Shown here: positions 58,608-64,000 of the stretch, one piece after another | How positions within the stretch are numbered: position 1 is the stretch's first letter | How the letters are laid out: every line of letters begins with the position of its first letter | DNA from: Hymenobacter psoromatis | GTDB taxonomy: Bacteria > Bacteroidota > Bacteroidia > Cytophagales > Hymenobacteraceae | DNA: 64,000 bases | Assembly: GCF_020012125.1 (NCBI RefSeq) | Contig: NZ_JAIFAG010000001.1 | Location: 4,588,001-4,652,000, forward strand | Direction of reading: 5' to 3' | Notes under the pieces: generated by a model | What the model was told of the DNA's origin: nothing | Seen by the model: only the letters and a program-made list of their open reading frames with translations | Database searches by the model: none | Program-made: the position numbers and the translations under genes

Positions 58608-59782
58608 CACTTAATAATGGGGTAGCGCTCGAAGGGCCGGTCCACGAATAGCTGGCGGTAGGTGGCGTGGGTCTTGATGATTTTAGCCCCGATGCTGCGG
58701 GTGGTCACCAGCATCCGGGGGTTGAAATCGCCAATCCAGTTCATCTCGATATTTTTGTAGCCGACCGCGCTGAACGGCTCCTGCGTCCAGGATACCAGCG
58801 CCTGGTCTACCCCCTTGCCCTGAAAGCGGGGTACTACGCCGTAGAGAATGCCTAGTAGCTTCTTGTCTTTGCGGCGCATGTAGCGCCAGCGCTCCCACAC
58901 GAAGCGCAGCTTACCCAGCGCATCCAGCCGGTGGCCGACGTGCTTGAAAATCTGGTTTAGCTCGGGGATGTTGATAAAGAAGGCGATGGGCTCGTCGTCA
59001 TAATACGCGAACGTCAACAAGCGCTCATCGAGCACCGGCCCCATCTCGTGCACGATGGCACGCGCCTGCACGATGGTCATGGGCTGTACGCCCGAATGGC
59101 CGCCCCAGGCCAGGTTGTAGATATATAGAAAATCCTGCGCCAGCTTCTCCGTATCGGCCTTGCGGGCGTGCACGAAGCGGTAATGCTTATCGGCCTGAAA
59201 GGTGACCAGCTTCTGGTAAAAGCTGGCGTGTAGCGGCAGCAGCACCGGCCGCCAGCAGGTATACTGCTTGTAGTAAAGCTGAAAGCCATACGCCTCAAAT
59301 AGTTGCTGGTAATAGGCTGGGTGCCAGAACATCCCGTAGTTGGGCTCGCGGTCGAAGCCATCGATGAGCACGCCCCAGAACCGGTCGCGGTCGCCAAAAT
59401 TAATGGGTCCATCCACGGCCAGCATCCCTTGGCCGCGCAGCCACTCCGTCGCTACGTCAAACAGCTCATTGGCCGCCGCCTGGTCGTTTATGCACTCAAA
59501 AAAACCCAGTCCGCCGGCCGGCAGCGAGGCATCCATCATGGTAGCAGTGAGGGGATTGACGAACGCCGCGATGCGCCCGATAGCCGTACCCTGGGCATCA
59601 AGCAGCAGCCAGCGCCGGGCCTGGCCGCCGGCGGCAAAGAGCTTGTTTTTGGCCGGGTCAAACACGGCGTCGATTTCATTATCGAGCGCGCCGATGTAGG
59701 CCGCCTCGTGGCGGTGCAGGCGGTGGGGCAGCGCGCAGAACTGCTGCTGCTGCGGGGGGGTAGTAACTTCGAGCAAAGGCAT
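58607..59782 (-). CDS. YghO-like protein with GNAT-type fold
   Basis: A 391-residue protein similar to YghO-type proteins that resemble two fused GNAT acyltransferase domains; the activity is unknown. Visible blocks include FFECINDQAAANELF, YYQQLFEAYGFQLYYKQY and the C-terminal LGILYGVVPRFQGKGVDQAL with an acetyl-CoA-type loop (RFQGKGV). The ATG at 59782 is preceded by TACTTTTG with only 4 bases between, so the mRNA may be leaderless. Confidence 0.8.
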   Translation of the reverse strand: MPLLEVTTPPQQQQFCALPHRLHRHEAAYIGALDNEIDAVFDPAKNKLFAAGGQARRWLLLDAQGTAIGRIAAFVNPLTATMMDASLPAGGLGFFECINDQAAANELFDVATEWLRGQGMLAVDGPINFGDRDRFWGVLIDGFDREPNYGMFWHPAYYQQLFEAYGFQLYYKQYTCWRPVLLPLHASFYQKLVTFQADKHYRFVHARKADTEKLAQDFLYIYNLAWGGHSGVQPMTIVQARAIVHEMGPVLDERLLTFAYYDDEPIAFFINIPELNQIFKHVGHRLDALGKLRFVWERWRYMRRKDKKLLGILYGVVPRFQGKGVDQALVSWTQEPFSAVGYKNIEMNWIGDFNPRMLVTTRSIGAKIIKTHATYRQLFVDRPFERYPIIK

Positions 59783-59786
59783 TGGG

Positions 59787-59794
59787 CAAAAGTA
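59787..59794 (-). promoter_or_regulatory. -7 box (TACTTTTG) four bases before an ATG
   Basis: Plus-strand CAAAAGTA; on the minus strand TACTTTTG-CCCA-ATG. Such a short gap implies transcription from or next to the start codon. Confidence 0.6.
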
Positions 59795-59910
59795 GCGCGG
59801 CTGGGGCGTGCCCGCTAGCTACCGCCCGCGCTGACCCGCCAGTGGGCCGGGCAACCCCGCTGGGAAAGAAGTCGTTAAGGGAGCGGCTTACACCAGCACC
59901 TTCTTTGCCC

Positions 59911-60072
59911 ATGAAACGCACCGACATCCTGTTTCGGCAAGACCGCATCGTCTACACGCTGCTGGTGCTGACTGCCGCCATCGGCCTGGCCTGGGTAATA
60001 TGGCGCCACCAATACCTGGCGGCCCACGATAAGAACGCCGCTACCCCCGCCCGCACCCTGCCCGCGCGCTAA
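59911..60072 (+). CDS. Small single-helix membrane protein
   Basis: A 53-residue protein with one helix (IVYTLLVLTAAIGLAWVIWR) and short charged flanks. The preceding TTTGCCCATG puts a -7-like TTTG four bases before the ATG, the same layout as the gene at 59782. No family recognised. Confidence 0.6.
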   Translation: MKRTDILFRQDRIVYTLLVLTAAIGLAWVIWRHQYLAAHDKNAATPARTLPAR

Positions 60073-60932
60073 GAGCCAGGCGATATAGCGGTGGCTAATC
60101 GGGAAAAATGAGGGCCGCACCAGCGCGAAAGCAGCGGGGCCCACGTTGAGAAATGAGGGGGTAGAGCCAGGCATTTTCTGCTTTTTTAGTAGAGGGAAAC
60201 AGCGCGAACTTAGTCGATATCTGGCACAACGTCAGGTATTTTCCTAAGAATAAATAAGGTTTTATTGCGGAAGTAGGCGGTTCCTTCTAGGTACTGGCCG
60301 CTGGTAGCGGCGCAAGTTTTAGATGATACAATAGCCCACTTTGGCAGCGCCTCTTTGTAAAGTGCAAATTTTTATTCAGCTAGCACACATTTCTGTCTGG
60401 CTACCCAAAGTGTTCATTCGGCTATATCCGCCAGGGTAGCGCGGTAAACAACCTACTTTTACCCCGTTGTTTTTCTTCAGGTAAGTAGCCGGTAATTGCC
60501 AGCAGTGCGCAAGCCAGCGGGTAAGCGCTCTTCACCGAGGGGAAACAATGCCGCCGCGGGCTGCTCACCGAGCAGCTGGCCGGCTTTCGCGCTACTCTAC
60601 TCTACCATGAAACAAGCTTACCTCTCCGGCTGGGTCTTTGCCCAGCCGGCTGCTTCTGACCGCTGTGCGCCGTGTGGCGTTGCCGCCGCTAGCCTGCCGG
60701 TCCGGCCCCGGATGCCCCGCACCGCTGGCCCGGCAAGGCCCGCTCACGCTGGTAGCGTGGCCCCTCTATTTACGGAGAAAATGCCGTTTGCCCGGCGTGA
60801 GAGCATACTATTCTGGCTAGGTAGGCAGTTAGAATAGGCATTTGCTGCTCGTGCCCGCCGCTGGTGGCCAGGCCCTACCCCCCTTGCCGAAGCCAGCCTC
60901 TTCCTTTCGCTCTGCCAACCTGCTATGTGTAT
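60073..60932. other. Gene-poor 860 bp stretch
   Basis: No gene is supported. The first part (60179-60480) is AT-rich spacer. The later part (about 60520-60840) is GC-rich with gene-like segments broken between frames; for example a frame encoding LFTEGKQCRRGLLTEQLAGF runs into stops, and a second short frame continues elsewhere. It could be a decayed gene. Confidence 0.4.
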
Positions 60933-61166
60933 ATGGCTTTAAACTACCTGAGTTCCGGACTGCAATTTGATTTCACGGCGGTTTCCCAGCAGTCGCCCGA
61001 CGAGCAGCAGGCGTATGCCGTGCGGCTGCGCGAGGTGGAGAACCTGCTGCTGTGCCAGGCGTTTGGGGGCCAAGCACCGCGGCCGGGCAGCCAGCAGCGC
61101 CTGCAGCGCTACCTGAACGGCGAAATCAGCCGGGCCGAGGCGTTTCAGGAGCTGTATAGGGCGTAG
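60933..61166 (+). CDS. Small VbhA-antitoxin-like protein, paralog of 43023-43232
   Basis: A 77-residue protein whose second half (RLREVENLLLCQAFGGQAP, then QRLQRYLNGEISRAEAFQEL) aligns with the protein at 43023 over its length. It shares the RY-x-x-GE-S motif of VbhA-type domains. No toxin gene is adjacent; the neighbour is the convergent hybrid sensor kinase, whose stop is 23 bp away. The start ATG at 60933 fits the shared length. Confidence 0.6.
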   Translation: MALNYLSSGLQFDFTAVSQQSPDEQQAYAVRLREVENLLLCQAFGGQAPRPGSQQRLQRYLNGEISRAEAFQELYRA

Positions 61167-61188
61167 AGGCAGTTTTTTGCTAGCCGCG

Positions 61189-64000
61189 TTAAGCACCGTT
61201 TGCAGGGCCTTTGCTCACGGCGGGCCGATGCCGGGCCGCATATTCGGAGGGTGAGAGGTCGTAAATCTTGCGGAATGCCTCCCGAAAATGCTTAGCGTCT
61301 TCGAAGCCCACCTGATACGCGATTTCTGAAACCCGCAGCCCAGCAGTGGCCAGCAGCTGGGCGGCTCGCTTCATGCGCACATCGCGAATAAACTCAGCCA
61401 CAGACTGTCCGGTGATGCTCTTGATGCGGCGGTAGAATACCGATTGGCTCATGCTCATTTCGCGCACCAGCATAGGTACGCCGAAGTCCGGGTTGTCGAG
61501 GTTGGCCTCCACGATGCGCATGGCGCTTTCGAGCAGCTGCTTTTCGGCATCAGGAATAACGAGCTGGGTAGGTTCGAGCAGCAGCTGGCGCTGGTAATAC
61601 TCGCGCAGCTTGCCCCGGTTATTGAGCAAAGCCAGGGCTTTAGCGTGCAGCACCTGCGGGTTGAAGGGCTTGCCGCCGTAGTCGTCGGCCCCGGTTTCGA
61701 GGCCGGCCAGTTCGTGCATGGCGGCGGTGCGCGCCGTGAGCAGCATCACCGGAATGTGGGCCGTTTTGGGGTGCTCCTTGATTTGGCGGCACAGCGCCAG
61801 GCCGTCGCGCCGCGGCATCATCACGTCGGAAATAACCAGGTCGGGTAGTAGGACCAGGGTTTTTTCCCAGCCCTCCACGCCGTCGGCGGCCAGGGCCACT
61901 TCAAAATCGGGCGTAAAGAGCTGGTGCAGGTAGTGGCGCACTTCGTCGTTGTCTTCCACGATGAGTAGCAGCGCGGGGCTGGCAGGAACCAGCAGTGGAG
62001 CCTCGGCCACTAAGGAGGGGGTAGGGGCCAGCGGCGGAGCGGTGGCCAGCACGTCTTCGGGCACGGTGGCTTCTATTTCGCTGAGGGCCAGGTGCGCCCG
62101 CCCAAACGGCAGGCGCAGCGTGAAGGTGGTGCCGCTGCCTAGGGCGCTGGCCACCTCCAGCTCACCGGCGTGCCGCTCCATCGCCTGCTTCACCAGCGCC
62201 AGCCCGATGCCGGTGCCCGGCACGGGCTGGTTGGGAGCCGAAGCCACCCGGAAATACGGGTCGAATATGCGGTGCAGGTCGTCGGGGGCCATGCCGATAC
62301 CTTCGTCTATCACCTTTATTTCCAGGTAGTTATTCAGCAACTTGTTTTTGCGGCGCAGGGCCGGGGCGGCGGGGTCGCCCACGGCGGCTACGGCCACCCG
62401 CACGCGCCCGCCCGCCTCGGTGTACTTGAAGGCATTGGCCAGCAGGTTGGTGAGCACGATTTCGAGCTTGTTGCGGTCGAAGTAGAGCGGAATGACTTCG
62501 GCGGGGGCCTCTAGGGTGTAGGCAATGCCTTTTTCCTCGGCTTTGAGCTTGAAAATCAAGAAAATCTCGGTGAGAAAACCCACAATATCGCCGTGGCTGA
62601 CGCGCAGGGGGATGTGGCCGCCCTCTGCGCGGCGAAAATCCAAGAGCTGGTTTACCAGGTCGAGCAGCTTGCGGGTCTGCTTGTGCATAAGTGCTACTTT
62701 TTCGCCGGCCTGGCTAAGTTTTTCGGGGTGGCTCACCAGCTCTTCCATCGGGCCCAGGATGAGGGTGAGCGGCGTGCGCAGCTCGTGGCTGATGTTGGTG
62801 AAGAAACTGATTTTCAAGTCGGTTAGCTCCTTTTCTTTTTCAACGCGGTATTCTTCCAGGGCCAGCTGGTTTTTCAGCTTTTGCTGGGCCATCTCGACGC
62901 GCCGGTACAGGGCCACCGCCGACAGCGCGGCCAGGCCGTAGAGCAAATACGCCCACCAGGTGCGCCACCACGGCGGCAGCACCGTGATGCGTAGCGTGGC
63001 GGGCTGGGCCGACCACCGGCCTTCGCCGTTGCTGGCCTTCACCAGAAAGGTGTAGTCGCCGGGGGGCAGGTTGGCAAAGCTGGCCGTGCGCTGGCCGGGG
63101 GCAGCCGGTACCCAGTCCGGGTTGTAGCCCACCAGCCGGTAGGCGTAGCGGTGCTTGTTGGGGTTGGCGTAGTTGAGGGCCACGAACCCGATGGAAAAGT
63201 CATTTTCGGCGGCTTTGATAATGATGGCTTGCGGGCTGGTGAGGGGCTTGGGTAGCACCACCCGGCCGTGCACGACCTCGCCCACGGCCACCGGCTTGTT
63301 GGCCAGGCGCAGGCTGGTGAGCTGCACCACCGGCGCAAACGGGTTGGCCTGAATGGCGCGGGGCTGAAAGTAAGTGAGGCCATTAATGCCCCCAAAATAG
63401 AGCGTGCCATCGGGCGCGGCCCAGGCCGCGCCCACCTTAAAGGCGTTGCTTTGCAAGCCATCGGCCACGTCGTAGCGCAGGTACTGGCGGGTGGCGGGCG
63501 TGAAACGGTAGAGGCCGGTGCCCCCAATCCAGAGGTTACCGTCGGCATCGGGCAGCATACTCTCCACGTCGCTTTCGGGCAGCCAGCGGTGGTAGCGCTC
63601 GATGGTTTCCCGGCCTTGGGCATTGCGCACCAGCCGGTGCAGGCCCCCGCCGATGGTGCCAATCCAGAGCGTGCCCTGGGCGTCGAGCAGCAGCGGCCAC
63701 ACGAAGCTTACGGCCAGGCCGGTAGGGCCGGCAGGGTTGGCTTGGAACTGCCGCAGTAGCACCAGCGAATCGGGGGTGACGCGCAGCTTGAGCAGGCCCG
63801 CGTTGCGGGTGCTAGCCCAGAGCACATCGGTGCGCCGGTCATAGAGCAGGTAGGTAAACTGGCTGGTGGGCAGCGCATTATCCCGATATGTGCGCAGCAG
63901 CCGGCCATCGGCCCCAAACCGGCTCAGACCCCGTAAAGAAGCTGCCCACACGGTGCCAAACCGGTCCTGAGCCAGGCTCTCGAAGTACCCGGTGCCGCCG
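61189..64000 (-). CDS. Hybrid two-component sensor/regulator (HTCS), cut by window edge
   Basis: One-protein signalling system; 937 residues are visible and the frame is open at the right edge, so the N-terminus is missing. In order: regulator propeller repeats (for example VWPLLLDAQGTLWIGTIGGG), a Y_Y_Y beta domain (NKHRYAYRLVGYNPDWVPA), one helix, HisKA with FTNISHELRTPLTL, HATPase (NAFKYTEAGG, DEGIGM, GTGIGLALV), a receiver domain with Asp in LVISDVMMPRRDG and an AraC-type HTH (SQSVFYRRIKSITGQSV). Such proteins usually control carbohydrate-use loci, which would lie right of the window. Confidence 0.93.
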   Translation of the reverse strand, partial: GGTGYFESLAQDRFGTVWAASLRGLSRFGADGRLLRTYRDNALPTSQFTYLLYDRRTDVLWASTRNAGLLKLRVTPDSLVLLRQFQANPAGPTGLAVSFVWPLLLDAQGTLWIGTIGGGLHRLVRNAQGRETIERYHRWLPESDVESMLPDADGNLWIGGTGLYRFTPATRQYLRYDVADGLQSNAFKVGAAWAAPDGTLYFGGINGLTYFQPRAIQANPFAPVVQLTSLRLANKPVAVGEVVHGRVVLPKPLTSPQAIIIKAAENDFSIGFVALNYANPNKHRYAYRLVGYNPDWVPAAPGQRTASFANLPPGDYTFLVKASNGEGRWSAQPATLRITVLPPWWRTWWAYLLYGLAALSAVALYRRVEMAQQKLKNQLALEEYRVEKEKELTDLKISFFTNISHELRTPLTLILGPMEELVSHPEKLSQAGEKVALMHKQTRKLLDLVNQLLDFRRAEGGHIPLRVSHGDIVGFLTEIFLIFKLKAEEKGIAYTLEAPAEVIPLYFDRNKLEIVLTNLLANAFKYTEAGGRVRVAVAAVGDPAAPALRRKNKLLNNYLEIKVIDEGIGMAPDDLHRIFDPYFRVASAPNQPVPGTGIGLALVKQAMERHAGELEVASALGSGTTFTLRLPFGRAHLALSEIEATVPEDVLATAPPLAPTPSLVAEAPLLVPASPALLLIVEDNDEVRHYLHQLFTPDFEVALAADGVEGWEKTLVLLPDLVISDVMMPRRDGLALCRQIKEHPKTAHIPVMLLTARTAAMHELAGLETGADDYGGKPFNPQVLHAKALALLNNRGKLREYYQRQLLLEPTQLVIPDAEKQLLESAMRIVEANLDNPDFGVPMLVREMSMSQSVFYRRIKSITGQSVAEFIRDVRMKRAAQLLATAGLRVSEIAYQVGFEDAKHFREAFRKIYDLSPSEYAARHRPAVSKGPANGA

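Noticed and set aside
60496..60837. A 113-codon frame in the gene-poor stretch
   Set aside because: Composition is Pro/Ala/Arg-rich and changes character along its length; no domain or start context supports it.

Overview
The window is chromosomal DNA of a GC-rich member of the Bacteroidota, most likely a Hymenobacter-like bacterium (Cytophagales). This rests on a type IX secretion / gliding cluster (porP/sprF, gldK, gldL, gldM, gldN and a distant porW/sprE), a hybrid two-component sensor with a regulator propeller, an ATP synthase operon lacking beta and epsilon, the long Bacteroidota form of NusB, and -7 promoter boxes of the TAnnTTTG type. The assignment is inference from gene content, not a database match.

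Layout. 1-1880: an integrase with a cluster of small repeats upstream and a terminator-like hairpin. 1880-9934: MscS channel, aldo/keto reductase, a small beta-barrel, a KAS III-like enzyme, ArfB, and a three-gene membrane protein / histidine kinase / response regulator unit. 9992-19563: a hypothetical protein, MgtE, a cyanophycinase-like peptidase, a repeat lipoprotein, YraN, LipB, a WecA/TagO-type transferase, a DUF4271 protein and HemD. 19739-25565: porP-gldKLMN. 25661-33692 (minus strand): UvrC, a class A penicillin-binding protein and PorW/SprE, with a structured repeat element between uvrC and the PBP gene. 33848-40048: two small AtpZ/AtpI-like genes then atpB, E, F, H, A, G, broken up by strong hairpins. 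40232-48488: a TPR histidine kinase, LuxR-type regulator, a very small gene, TruA, an ABC exporter, a GyrI-like protein, a zinc alcohol dehydrogenase and its unknown partner. 48627-52237: a beta-barrel, two proline tRNA genes, a minimal secreted protein and a second ABC exporter. 52396-59782: leucine-type dehydrogenase, NusB, YtxH, an isocitrate/isopropylmalate-type dehydrogenase, DUF1573 lipoprotein, YajC, a short YbbR-like protein, CoaE and a YghO-like protein. 59911-64000: two tiny genes, a gene-poor 860 bp stretch, and a hybrid histidine kinase running off the right edge.

The T9SS genes form the functional core: GldL/GldM would be the proton-driven motor, GldK/GldN the periplasmic ring, PorP/SprF an outer-membrane partner and PorW/SprE the linking lipoprotein. 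A tiny signal-peptide protein at 49904-50383 looks like a bare T9SS sorting domain.

The most unusual signals are not genes. The octamer CCTACCCC (or GGGGTAGG) occurs about fifty times, far above expectation, in all reading frames and in spacers. AT-rich imperfect inverted repeats, each with its own sequence but a shared layout, fill many spacers between otherwise GC-rich genes. A repeat family supplies the stop codons of gldN and the PBP gene and abuts the uvrC start. Two tiny paralogous genes, both beside two-component genes, carry a motif resembling VbhA-type antitoxins.
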